Assembly: GCA_017454265.1 (NCBI GenBank)
Contig: JAFTDJ010000008.1
Coordinates: 1 to 36,009, forward strand
Reading direction: 5' to 3'
Source: Bacteroidales bacterium
GTDB lineage: Bacteria; Bacteroidota; Bacteroidia; Bacteroidales; UBA932
DNA: 36,009 nucleotides
Shown here: piece after piece, positions 9,101 through 17,444 of the stretch
Position numbering within the stretch: position 1 is the stretch's first letter
Layout: each line of letters starts with the position of its first letter
Notes under the pieces: generated by a model
Databases searched by the model: none
Seen by the model: the letters and a program-made list of their open reading frames with translations, nothing else
What the model was told of the DNA's origin: nothing
Translations under genes and position numbers: made by a program

Positions 9101-10343
9101 CCCAGATATACACCTTGTCTCCCCTGCGTACGTGTTCAGTCCCGGGGGCTGCCGGTATCGCGACTGAACACCTTTCTCCTTTTTCCGCACGGGAACAGGG
9201 CTTGAGGTTTACCCTCATGTCACTTACTGTAAGCTCCGTGACTCCGCTGGTTGCGCCTATGACGAGTATATCATCTCCTACGTTGAGAGGGACCGCCTCA
9301 ACGCTTATCTCGGCCACATTTATACGATCGAACCAATTGCTTACCTTCCCGCAGTAAACCTTCCTCCGGGTAGCATGGGAACCGTAAATGTCGCTCCACT
9401 GGCCAAGATACGCTCCCTGATAATAGCCGTCCCAAAAGCCTCGGTTGAACACCTCGGCAAGCGAATCCTTAAGTGAGCCCGCAAGTTCCGGGGTATAGCG
9501 TCCCCCTGCAATCGCATCGGCCGCCTGGCGATAACACTCGGTGCAGCGTTTTACATACTCCGCACTGCGCGCCCGCCCTTCTATCTTGAACACGCTCACT
9601 CCGCTGTCTGCCATAAGCTGCAGGAACTCTATGGTACAGAGGTCCTTGGGAGACATGATATACTTGTTGTCTATATCCAGCGTGTAACCGGTCTCAAGGT
9701 CCTTTACCTCATAACCTCTGCGGCATATCTGCATACAGGCGCCGCGATTGGCGGAAGAGCCGTAGGCGTGGAGACTCAGGTAGCACTTGCCGCTCACTGC
9801 CATACAAAGAGCTCCGTGGGCGAACATCTCTATTCGTACAGGCTCACCGGAAGGACCGCAGATATGCTCACTCTCTATTGCGGAACTTATCTCCCGTACC
9901 TGGTCAAGATTGAGTTCGCGGGCCAGCACCACCACGTCCGCCCAGCGGGCATAAAAGCGCAGCGCCTCGATGTTGGATATGTTCAGCTGGGTGGAAATAT
10001 GCACCTCAAGTCCGATGCTGCGTGAGTATTCTATGGCGGCAATGTCGGAAGCGATTACCGCATCTACTCCTGCAGCGCGCGCTGCGTCCAGGGCCTCGCG
10101 CATGGGCTGAAGGTCCTCCGGGTACAGGACGATGTTCAGGGTAAGGTAGGCGCGCACTCCGGCCTCGCGGCACTGGCGGACCACCTCCGCAAGGTCTTCG
10201 GGGGCGAAGTTGTTGGCGCTGTGGGAACGCATATTCAGCTTGCCTACGCCGAAGTAAACAGAGTCTGCGCCCCCCTGAATCGCTGCGCGCAGGCACTCGA
10301 AATTGCCTGCGGGAGATAGTATTTCAAGCTTATTCCGTTTCAA
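9078..10343 (-). CDS. Peptidase-U32-family protein, TrhP-like (likely tRNA hydroxylation)
   Basis: The 421-residue protein begins KRNKLEILSPAGNFE and contains the U32 signatures EVHISTQLNISN (113-124) and EMFAHGALC (172-180). Cys180, Cys187, Cys203 and Cys236 are spaced like the four iron-sulfur ligands known in U32 proteins such as UbiU. Members of this group (TrhP/YegQ, RlhA) hydroxylate RNA using prephenate rather than act as proteases, so tRNA wobble uridine hydroxylation is the best guess. The alignable N-terminus points to a TTG start at 10343-10341, overlapping the S41 protease stop by 14 nt; the upstream ATG at 10400 would add an atypical extension inside the S41 gene. It is the last gene of the rdgB operon. 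Confidence 0.82.
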   Translation of the reverse strand: MKRNKLEILSPAGNFECLRAAIQGGADSVYFGVGKLNMRSHSANNFAPEDLAEVVRQCREAGVRAYLTLNIVLYPEDLQPMREALDAARAAGVDAVIASDIAAIEYSRSIGLEVHISTQLNISNIEALRFYARWADVVVLARELNLDQVREISSAIESEHICGPSGEPVRIEMFAHGALCMAVSGKCYLSLHAYGSSANRGACMQICRRGYEVKDLETGYTLDIDNKYIMSPKDLCTIEFLQLMADSGVSVFKIEGRARSAEYVKRCTECYRQAADAIAGGRYTPELAGSLKDSLAEVFNRGFWDGYYQGAYLGQWSDIYGSHATRRKVYCGKVSNWFDRINVAEISVEAVPLNVGDDILVIGATSGVTELTVSDMRVNLKPCSRAEKGERCSVAIPAAPGTEHVRRGDKVYIWVTSQTEG

Positions 10344-11970
10344 ATCTGAAGTCTTTTGCCTTGGCCAGGGCCTCGCGAAGCTGGGTGTCATAGCGTACAC
10401 GGAGCTTGATGCCGTCCGGCTGGAAGTAATACCTGACCACTATCTCTTCTTCCAGGAAAGGGATAATTTCGTCTTTTTTGAGCCGCAGGAAATCTTCCTT
10501 TTCCATATCCAGAGCCGTCCCAAGGGCCTCTAGTTCATTTTTCACGGCCTCTTCCAGGCCATCCCGCTGCAGTTCCTTGCGCACATAGTCAAAGTAAGTT
10601 CGGGCGCTCGAACGGTAGTCGAACTCTTTGCCCTTGGCAAACTCCACGAAGGCGTCGTACTCTTCGTCGCTCAAATGAAACTCATCGGTGGGCGGGATGC
10701 TCGTGTGATTGCGCACATAATCAAGTGTAAACTGTTCTATAACTCCGTTCACCACAAGGGAATACGTGAGCCTGCTGTAGTCGTGGGGCTTCACTTCTAT
10801 GTCCGGAGTAATGCCGCCGCCATCCCGCACAGTACGCCCCATGGCTGTCTTGAACTCGTGGGTGAGAGAATCGGGGATGTGTCCCACCGAACCGTCTTCG
10901 TTGCGGTGCGAGTAGTCTATGGCCTGTACGCAGCGGCCGCTGGGAGTATAATACTTGGCGGTGGTGAGCTTGAGCTGTCCGCCGTAAGGGAGGGGACGTA
11001 TGCTCTGGACCAGGCCCTTGCCGAAGGTACGTGTTCCTATGATAACGGCGCGGTCCAGGTCCTGCAGGGCGCCTGAAACGATTTCCGAGGCTGATGCAGA
11101 GCCTGAGTCCACCATAACGATGAGCGGAATTTCTGTATCCAGCGGAACCTTGGTGGTGCTGCTGGAGTAGCCTGAGCCTTCAGCGCGGCCCCTGGCACTT
11201 ACAACCAGCGAACCCTTGGGAACGAAGATGGATACTATTTCCACTGCTTCCGACATCAGCCCGCCGCCGTTGCCGCGAAGGTCGAGCACCAGAGTATCCA
11301 GCTGCCCCTGCTTCCGCATGTCTTTGATGGCTGCACGCATCTGCTCGCCTACGCCCTCGGTAAAACCGGTCTGGTAGATGTATCCGGTATGCGGGGCTAT
11401 GTAGCCGTAGTATTCAATGTCCGGCAGGTGGATGGTGCGACGGGTGATGCGCACGTCCTTAAGCTCCCCGGTATGCACTTTCTTCACTTTGAAGAGCACC
11501 TTGGTACCGGGGGTCCCGCGCATCTTTTCGCTGCACTCGGCACTGTTCAGGCCTTTTACGCTTTCTCCGTCGATGGTGAGTATCTCATCGCCGCAGCGCA
11601 GGCCGCTGCTCCATGCAGGAGAGTCCTTGTATGGTTCGTTGATGATTACATTTCCCTGCAGGTCAGGCTTGTAGATTACCGCTCCTATACCGCCGTAGGA
11701 TTTGTTTATCATCATCTTGAGGTCCTCGTTTTCCTCTTCCGGGATATACACGGTGTATGGGTCGAGATTGGAAAGCATGGCGTCAACTCCCGCCCTTTCA
11801 ATGCGGTCAACAGGGAGTGAGTCAACGTATGAACGGTTGAGTTCCTTGAGTATGGAGCTCTGTATTTCCGTCCATTTACCCAGCTTGAAAGTGCGGGACT
11901 GGGCAGGTGCGGCAAGGCACAGCGTGAACAGTGCTGCCGAAAGCAATATTTTCTTCATACCTGATTTCAT
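10330..11970 (-). CDS. S41 carboxy-terminal processing protease (CtpA/Prc-like)
   Basis: The 546-residue protein has a signal peptide (residues 5-24, ending APAQS), an N-terminal cap, a PDZ domain at about 85-170 and an S41 catalytic domain. The catalytic dyad is Ser293 (in GSASASE) and Lys318 (in TFGKG), with the 25-residue spacing seen in CtpA and Prc. It is predicted to act in the periplasm, trimming or degrading exported proteins from the C-terminus. The start at 11970 overlaps the rdgB stop as ATGA; an alternative ATG four codons later (11958) would still leave a complete signal peptide. It is the second gene of a three-gene operon, and its 3' end overlaps the U32 gene by 14 nt. Confidence 0.9.
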   Translation of the reverse strand: MKSGMKKILLSAALFTLCLAAPAQSRTFKLGKWTEIQSSILKELNRSYVDSLPVDRIERAGVDAMLSNLDPYTVYIPEEENEDLKMMINKSYGGIGAVIYKPDLQGNVIINEPYKDSPAWSSGLRCGDEILTIDGESVKGLNSAECSEKMRGTPGTKVLFKVKKVHTGELKDVRITRRTIHLPDIEYYGYIAPHTGYIYQTGFTEGVGEQMRAAIKDMRKQGQLDTLVLDLRGNGGGLMSEAVEIVSIFVPKGSLVVSARGRAEGSGYSSSTTKVPLDTEIPLIVMVDSGSASASEIVSGALQDLDRAVIIGTRTFGKGLVQSIRPLPYGGQLKLTTAKYYTPSGRCVQAIDYSHRNEDGSVGHIPDSLTHEFKTAMGRTVRDGGGITPDIEVKPHDYSRLTYSLVVNGVIEQFTLDYVRNHTSIPPTDEFHLSDEEYDAFVEFAKGKEFDYRSSARTYFDYVRKELQRDGLEEAVKNELEALGTALDMEKEDFLRLKKDEIIPFLEEEIVVRYYFQPDGIKLRVRYDTQLREALAKAKDFRFETE

Positions 11971-12590
11971 TTCTGCTGATTCTCTTGCAACCACAGTGCC
12001 ATTGCGCGCAGTGCCTTGCCCCTGTGGGAAATGGAATTCTTCACGTCTTCAGGGAGCTCAGCCACGCTGCATCCCGGAAAATCATCTGCGATGAAAACGG
12101 GATCGTACCCAAAACCACCGCTGCCGCTGCGTTCCATTGCAATCCGGCCCTCCATAGCTCCTTCGAAAAAGTACTTGCGACCGCCCAGAATAAGGGTGAC
12201 GACACTACGAAACCTGGCCGTACGCGGTTCACCGGGGTGTTTTGACAGTTCCTTCAGCAGGGTTTCAATATTTATGTCGAAGTCGTGGTCGGGAGGCAGG
12301 GGAAGTCCGTCGCGACGGGCCACATCAACGGCAAAACGGGCAGCGTGGGCGCCGGGAGCGCCGCCAAGGGCGTCAACCTCCAGCCCTGAATCATCTGCAA
12401 AGCAGTCCAGTCCGCACAGGGCGTAGAGCGCCTCGGCCTTTTGGAGAGAGTTCTCCCGGAGGGTCATGGCGGTTTCCGGAAGTTCATCTGTTATTCCAAG
12501 ATCTGCCGGGCACAGCAGTTCGTAGCCTTCAAGGATCTCTCTTGCCTCACGGAGCTTGCCGCGGTTGCCGGTAGCGAATACAAGTTTCAT
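11967..12590 (-). CDS. rdgB: XTP/dITP diphosphatase (nucleotide pool sanitation)
   Basis: This 207-residue HAM1/RdgB enzyme hydrolyses non-canonical purine triphosphates (ITP, dITP, XTP) to monophosphates, keeping deaminated bases out of nucleic acids. Signature motifs are visible: TGNRGK at 7-12, FADDSGLEVDA around 65-74 with the metal-binding Asp pair 66-67, GFGYDPVF near 155-165 and SISHRGKA near the C-terminus. The length is normal for the family. It heads an operon with the S41 and U32 genes (ATGA overlap with the next gene). A TATATTTG box ends only 4 nt upstream of the ATG, implying a leaderless or nearly leaderless mRNA. Confidence 0.95.
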   Translation of the reverse strand: MKLVFATGNRGKLREAREILEGYELLCPADLGITDELPETAMTLRENSLQKAEALYALCGLDCFADDSGLEVDALGGAPGAHAARFAVDVARRDGLPLPPDHDFDINIETLLKELSKHPGEPRTARFRSVVTLILGGRKYFFEGAMEGRIAMERSGSGGFGYDPVFIADDFPGCSVAELPEDVKNSISHRGKALRAMALWLQENQQK

Positions 12591-12594
12591 ACTG

Positions 12595-12602
12595 CAAATA
12601 TA
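12595..12602 (-). promoter_or_regulatory. -7 promoter element TATATTTG of rdgB
   Basis: An exact TAnnTTTG match on the minus strand with 4 nt between its G and the rdgB ATG. Transcription would start at or next to the start codon. Confidence 0.5.
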
Positions 12603-12615
12603 TTCATTTAATTGC

Positions 12616-12623
12616 TATATTTG
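12616..12623 (+). promoter_or_regulatory. -7 promoter element TATATTTG of the polyprenyl synthase gene
   Basis: An exact TAnnTTTG match on the plus strand with 5 nt between its G and the ATG at 12629. It is back to back with the rdgB -7 box, 13 nt apart. Confidence 0.5.
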
Positions 12624-12628
12624 TGGTG

Positions 12629-13567
12629 ATGTTTGATGAAAAAATTATTTCCTTCCCGGAAAACCCGGCCGGTCTGTACGACCCGCTGCGCTATATGATC
12701 GCCATAGGCGGAAAAAGAATACGTCCCACCCTTTGCACTACCGCTTACAAGATGTTTCACGGCATCCTTGAGCCTGAGATCCAGGCTCCCGCGGCAGGGC
12801 TCGAGGTATTCCACACCTTTACCCTTATCCACGACGACATCATGGACCGTTCTCCCCTCCGAAGGGGGGTACCAACAGTATGGAAAAAATGGAATGAGGA
12901 TACAGCGATCCTGAGTGGCGACGTGATGCTCATAGAAGCGTACAAGCTTATGGGAAAGACCCCTGAGAGATGCCGCAGCGCAGTTCTTGACCTGTTCTCC
13001 AAAACTGCGGCGCAGGTATGCGAAGGGCAACAGTATGACATGGATTTTGAGAACTTGAGCACCGTATCCATGGGGTCTTACTCCATGATGATAGGCCTCA
13101 AGACAGCGGTCCTGCTCGCGTGCGCCGCCAAGACCGGAGCCATAATCGGGGGCGCCTCTCCTGAGGACTGCGAAGCGATGTACAGATACGGCTACGACCT
13201 TGGCATGGCTTTCCAGATTGCAGACGACTATCTGGATGCTTACGGCGACGAAAAAGTATTCGGAAAGCCGATAGGAGGCGACATCATCAACCGCAAGAAG
13301 AGCTGGCTGACGGTACGGGCACTGGAAAAGACGAGCAACCAAGAAGCCTTCCTGAAGGCCTTCGACGAGGATTGCCCGGACGAAGCGGCCGCCCACAAAA
13401 AGATAGAAACGGTAAAGCGGCTCTACGACAGCCTCGGCGTACCGGATGACGCCAGGGCGGAGATCCTGCGTTACACGAATCTGGCAATGAATGACGTAGA
13501 GAATCTACGCTGCGACACTGCCCCCCTCCTGGCCTTTGCCGAGAAACTCACCGGACGCGCCCGCTGA
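12629..13567 (+). CDS. Polyprenyl (isoprenyl) diphosphate synthase
   Basis: The 312-residue protein is a trans-isoprenyl diphosphate synthase that condenses allylic diphosphates with IPP to make precursors of quinone side chains or other isoprenoids. Both Asp-rich motifs are present: DDIMD at 69-73 and DDYLD at 199-203, and GGKRIRP (27-33) binds the IPP diphosphate. Chain length cannot be assigned. The N-terminus is shorter than most homologues by roughly 10-20 residues before the LYDPLRY motif. An in-frame GTG at 12623 would add only two residues and overlaps the -7 box, so the ATG is preferred. The stop overlaps the rsgA start as TGATG, so the two genes form an operon. Confidence 0.9.
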   Translation: MFDEKIISFPENPAGLYDPLRYMIAIGGKRIRPTLCTTAYKMFHGILEPEIQAPAAGLEVFHTFTLIHDDIMDRSPLRRGVPTVWKKWNEDTAILSGDVMLIEAYKLMGKTPERCRSAVLDLFSKTAAQVCEGQQYDMDFENLSTVSMGSYSMMIGLKTAVLLACAAKTGAIIGGASPEDCEAMYRYGYDLGMAFQIADDYLDAYGDEKVFGKPIGGDIINRKKSWLTVRALEKTSNQEAFLKAFDEDCPDEAAAHKKIETVKRLYDSLGVPDDARAEILRYTNLAMNDVENLRCDTAPLLAFAEKLTGRAR

Positions 13568-14502
13568 TGGAGGCAATTGTAGTCAAAAATGCCGGAAGCC
13601 ACTTCCTGCTGAGCAAATTACCGGACTGGGAGCCTTTCCCTGCCGTTCTCCGCGGCAAGGTGCGCCTGGAGCGGTCCGGGGCCACCAACCCGGTAGCCGT
13701 AGGCGACAGGGTCCGCTTCGAGCTGGAGGGGGAAGTCGCAGACCCCCTGCATCCGGCCGTTATAAAGGAGGTACTCCCCCGCTCCAACTACATAATAAGG
13801 CGCAGCACGAACCTGTCACGCCAGTCTCACGTAATCGCAGCCAACCTGGACCAGGCGTTGCTGGTGGTTACACTTTTCTTCCCGGAAATCAAGCTTCCGT
13901 TCCTGGACAGGCTTCTGGTGACCTGTGAGGTTTACGGAGTCAAGCCCGTGATAGTCCTCAACAAGATGGACCTCTGCATGGAGCTCGCACCGGAGCAGGC
14001 AAAAGCGTTCTGCAGCATATACAGGGACGCCGGATACACGGTCCTGGAATGTTCTGCGCTCAAGGGAGAAGGGATAGACCGGCTGCGCGAGCTGTGCAAG
14101 GGGCGGACGAGCCTTGTAAGCGGCGAGTCCGGCGTAGGCAAGTCTTCGGTCATCAAGGCCATGGACCCTTCGCTGGATCCGAAAATCGGCCGCATAAGCA
14201 CCGCACACCTTCAGGGGAAGCATACTACATCGCTTTATGAAATGTACCCCCTGTCCAGCGGCGGTTTCATAGTGGATACGCCGGGGCTGCGCGGCTTTGG
14301 CCTGGTTGACCTGGAGAAAGAAGAGATTTCCAAGTATTTCCCTGAAATGCTGCGGGTGGCAGACAATTGCCGCTTCATCCCCTGCACCCACACTCACGAG
14401 CCGGGCTGCGCCGTAAAGCAGGCCCTGGAAGAAGGCCTCATCAGCCCCGAGCGATACAACTCCTACCTTGGGATGCTCGAGGAAGACAAGAAATTCAGGT
14501 AG
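13567..14502 (+). CDS. rsgA: Ribosome small-subunit-dependent GTPase A
   Basis: This 311-residue circularly permuted GTPase checks late 30S ribosome maturation. An N-terminal OB fold (about 1-85) precedes the GTPase core, whose motifs come in the permuted order G4 NKMD (132-135), G1 GESGVGKS (186-193) and G3 DTPG (237-240). The C-terminal zinc domain has Cys268, Cys273, a His at 275 or 277, and Cys281. The ATG shares one base with the stop of the polyprenyl synthase gene. The last 8 nt overlap the end of the convergent histidine kinase gene. Confidence 0.95.
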   Translation: MEAIVVKNAGSHFLLSKLPDWEPFPAVLRGKVRLERSGATNPVAVGDRVRFELEGEVADPLHPAVIKEVLPRSNYIIRRSTNLSRQSHVIAANLDQALLVVTLFFPEIKLPFLDRLLVTCEVYGVKPVIVLNKMDLCMELAPEQAKAFCSIYRDAGYTVLECSALKGEGIDRLRELCKGRTSLVSGESGVGKSSVIKAMDPSLDPKIGRISTAHLQGKHTTSLYEMYPLSSGGFIVDTPGLRGFGLVDLEKEEISKYFPEMLRVADNCRFIPCTHTHEPGCAVKQALEEGLISPERYNSYLGMLEEDKKFR

Positions 14503-16474
14503 TTTTCCTGGGAAGCGTAAGCACGAAACGGGCACCGGAAGAGTAGGAGGTGTCGAGGACCACGTCTCCGCCCAGGCGCCGGCTCAGGCTGCGGGCAAGG
14601 GACAGGCCGATTCCCGTACCCTCCTGATAATCATCCAGCTGCACAAACTGACCGAAGACTCGTTCGGCATCTTCCGGCGGAATTCCTATTCCTGTATCCT
14701 CCACTACGAATGAGACCTCATCGGGAGAAGCAAGAATCCCCAGGCGCACGGCCCCCTTCCCCGTATATTTGACTGCATTCTCCAGGAGCAGCGTAAGGAT
14801 ATGTCCGGCAGCAGTACGGTTGGTGATCATTTCGGGGTCCTCCCCCTCTAGTATCAGGCTGTAATCTATTTCTGCATTTTGAACGATTCCGCAAGCTGCG
14901 GCGGCATCGGCGGCAATGTCACTTGCCCGTACGCGGTCTGTCTTCTCTATCTCGGAGCTGCTGACCAGATTGCTCAATTCCAGTATCTTGCCAATGAGCC
15001 CGGTGATACGCTTGGTATTGTCTATGACTCCGGTGTTGATTTGCGCCCTGCTTTCCTCGTCCAGCTCTATGCCGGGAGTGGTGAGTACCTGGGCAAAACC
15101 GGAAATCATATTAAGCGGCGTGCCTATCTCGTGCGAAATCTGCTGCAGGAATGCAGTTTTTACCCGTGAAGCCTCCTGGGCACGGTCGTTGGCCTCTTCC
15201 AGCCGGACATAGGCTTCCTTGAGGCGCTGTGCAGAGCGGCGCCTGAAAGTCAGAAAAAGAATAAGTCCGAGAATCAGGAGCATCATTCCGATTATAGTGG
15301 CGATAAAACGGTCCCGCTGAATCCGGGCATCCTGCTTCACCAAATCCTGTTTAATCTCCTGGTTGTGGTACACGGCGGCCAACTCTGCCGCCTTGTCTTC
15401 CCGCATCCACAACAGGGCGGAATCAATAGAATTACATATCTGCATGCCGGTTTCCAGAGCGGCGGCGCTGCGGCGCGATCGATAGTTTGCCTCGAACTTC
15501 GGAAGCAAGTAGCGTGTAATGTTATCCATACTCCACACGGCCCCGAAGCCGGACAGCTGGCTGTCCAGCAACTGCAGATTGTCTGCCGCTTCTTCCCACC
15601 GCTGTGCCAGCATCAGATAATTTACGGCCTCAATGCGTCCGTCGGGAGTTCCGGTATAAGCGCTCTCCATCGCATCGTCGTAATAATCCGCCGCTTCCGC
15701 GTGATAGCCCAGCCCCTCCAATGCAGAGGCCTTGTAAAGGCACACACGCGCTTGCTGCTTATCTACCGTCACAGCTTTTGCCCGTTCGGTCTTCTTGTAT
15801 TCATCCAGCACTTCCTGAAGCCTTCCGGCCCACATCTGAGCATCCGAGTAGCGTTTATGCGCAAGGCATTGGTCTGTGATAGTAATCAAGGCCGCCATGG
15901 TGCTGTTGTATTGTCCCGGTTTCTTGAGGAACTCGCTATACGCCCCCTCGAAGTTCTCCCGGGCGTCGGCAAAGTTGTAGAAATGCAGGTCACAACAACC
16001 CACGGCAATAAGCAGGTGTGCATAGTCGATACCGGAATCCATACCCGCCGCCCTCAACTTGTCGAGCGCACTCACGGCCACACGGAGAGCCGATTCATAC
16101 TCTCCCTTCAGGAGGTCCAGGTTGGAAAGGCGGTTGGCCGCCATCGCGTGGTATTTGATGTCTTCCTCGTTCAGCGGTTCAGGAGTAACGGCCTCCGTCC
16201 AGAGGATCTCCGCCTTGCGCCTGTCGTTCTGCTTGGAATAAGCATACCCGCGCAGGTATGCCGCCTTTATGGGTGACAATTCGCCGAGAGGCTGCAGCGA
16301 ATCCACCATAACAAGTATCCTGTCCGATAAACGGGCATCATGAGGGCCGTTCATGAGACCGTCTATCATATCGTTTCCCGAATCGGTATTATCGCTGCAG
16401 CGGGTGCCCAATGCGATGACAAGCAGGGCAGACAACAGCAGCAGAGGCAGCTTTGATATGAATCTTCTTTTCAT
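14495..16474 (-). CDS. TPR-domain sensor histidine kinase (orphan)
   Basis: The 659-residue protein has an N-terminal signal or membrane segment (8-25), a long periplasmic TPR-like helical region (about 40-385), a transmembrane segment (about 390-412), a short coiled coil, then HisKA and HATPase domains. The phosphorylated residue should be His448 in SHEIGTPLNM, where the usual Arg of SHEIRTPL is Gly. The N box has Asn566 (LLENAVKYT), and G1 (DTGIGI, from Asp593) and G2 (GTGIGLSLA) are intact, so it should be an active kinase. No response regulator is adjacent. The start at 16474 is chosen because it opens the basic and hydrophobic signal. A weaker TATATTTA box lies at 16483-16490. Confidence 0.88.
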   Translation of the reverse strand: MKRRFISKLPLLLLSALLVIALGTRCSDNTDSGNDMIDGLMNGPHDARLSDRILVMVDSLQPLGELSPIKAAYLRGYAYSKQNDRRKAEILWTEAVTPEPLNEEDIKYHAMAANRLSNLDLLKGEYESALRVAVSALDKLRAAGMDSGIDYAHLLIAVGCCDLHFYNFADARENFEGAYSEFLKKPGQYNSTMAALITITDQCLAHKRYSDAQMWAGRLQEVLDEYKKTERAKAVTVDKQQARVCLYKASALEGLGYHAEAADYYDDAMESAYTGTPDGRIEAVNYLMLAQRWEEAADNLQLLDSQLSGFGAVWSMDNITRYLLPKFEANYRSRRSAAALETGMQICNSIDSALLWMREDKAAELAAVYHNQEIKQDLVKQDARIQRDRFIATIIGMMLLILGLILFLTFRRRSAQRLKEAYVRLEEANDRAQEASRVKTAFLQQISHEIGTPLNMISGFAQVLTTPGIELDEESRAQINTGVIDNTKRITGLIGKILELSNLVSSSEIEKTDRVRASDIAADAAAACGIVQNAEIDYSLILEGEDPEMITNRTAAGHILTLLLENAVKYTGKGAVRLGILASPDEVSFVVEDTGIGIPPEDAERVFGQFVQLDDYQEGTGIGLSLARSLSRRLGGDVVLDTSYSSGARFVLTLPRKTT

Positions 16475-16502
16475 AAACAGCGTAAATATAGCCAAAAAAC
16501 AC

Positions 16503-16510
16503 TAAATTTG
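16503..16510 (+). promoter_or_regulatory. -7 promoter element TAAATTTG of the manA-rnr operon
   Basis: An exact TAnnTTTG match, 2 nt before an ATG at 16513 and 20 nt before the preferred manA start at 16531. It probably drives the four-gene run manA, rnr, M28 peptidase and dapF. Confidence 0.5.
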
Positions 16511-16530
16511 TAATGTTAAGACAGATTGAA

Positions 16531-17442
16531 ATGTACAAACTCGAACCTATCTTGCGCCCAATGGTATGGGGTTCTGAACTTTGGGTGCTTTCGGGATATC
16601 CCGAAAGAATTTCAGTAGTAGCGGAAGGTCCGGACAAAGGACTCACAATCAATGAGCTGGTAGCCAAGGAGAAGGGACGGCTGGTGGGTTCCAAGGTCTA
16701 TGCCGCTTACGGGAACGAATTTCCCCTTCTCGTGAAGTTTCTCGACGTCCATGCGCCCCTGAGCATACAGGTGCACCCTTGCGAGGAACTTGCGCAGCAG
16801 CGCCACGCCGCGCACGGCAAGACCGAGATGTGGTATGTAATACGTGCCGGAGAAGAAGCGGAGCTTATGGCTGGATTCTCGCAGCCGCTCACCCCGGAAG
16901 AATACGTGCAGCGCGTGGCCGACGGCAGCATTACGGAGGTGATAGCCCATCACGACATAGCCGCCGGAGACGTTTTCTTCATTCCCCCGGGCCGCGTGCA
17001 CGCCCTGTGCAAAGACAGCTACATAGCCGAGATACAGCAGACCTCCGACATGACCTACCGGATTTACGACTACAACCGCCCCGGTCTGGACGGCAAGCCC
17101 CGGCAGCTGCATACCGAGCTGGCAAAGGACGCCCTGGACTACAAGGTTTACAACGAATACAAGACACCCTACACTCCCGCGAAAGATGAGGAAGTAGGAC
17201 TGGTGAGCTGCGAGTATTTCACCACTTCCGTCATAGACCTTCAGAAGCCTCTGCACAAAGACCTGGGCACTTTGGACAGCTTCCTCATCGTGATGTGCCT
17301 TGAAGGGGAAGCGGAGCTGCGTACGGGACGCGAAAGCGCTACGGTCTCCGCAGACGGCTGCATCCTGGTCCCCGCCAGCGCAACTGATATAGAGTTCATC
17401 CCCGGTCCGGCCGGTTTTAAAGCTTTGCTTAGCCACTTATAG
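16531..17442 (+). CDS. manA: Class I mannose-6-phosphate isomerase
   Basis: The 303-residue cupin-type enzyme interconverts mannose-6-phosphate and fructose-6-phosphate. Zinc ligands are visible: His82 in QVHP, Glu99 in GKTEMWY and His157 in PPGRVHAL, with the substrate-site Arg expected in the following YRIYDYNR segment. The short single-domain-pair architecture matches the bacterial short class I enzymes. MYKLEPIL at 16531 matches the family N-terminus; an ATG at 16513 would add six residues, only 2 nt after the -7 box. It is followed 2 nt later by rnr. Confidence 0.93.
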   Translation: MYKLEPILRPMVWGSELWVLSGYPERISVVAEGPDKGLTINELVAKEKGRLVGSKVYAAYGNEFPLLVKFLDVHAPLSIQVHPCEELAQQRHAAHGKTEMWYVIRAGEEAELMAGFSQPLTPEEYVQRVADGSITEVIAHHDIAAGDVFFIPPGRVHALCKDSYIAEIQQTSDMTYRIYDYNRPGLDGKPRQLHTELAKDALDYKVYNEYKTPYTPAKDEEVGLVSCEYFTTSVIDLQKPLHKDLGTLDSFLIVMCLEGEAELRTGRESATVSADGCILVPASATDIEFIPGPAGFKALLSHL

Positions 17443-17444
17443 AA

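Noticed and set aside
14495-14502. Functional significance of the rsgA/kinase 3' overlap
   Set aside because: An 8-nt convergent overlap is common in compact genomes.
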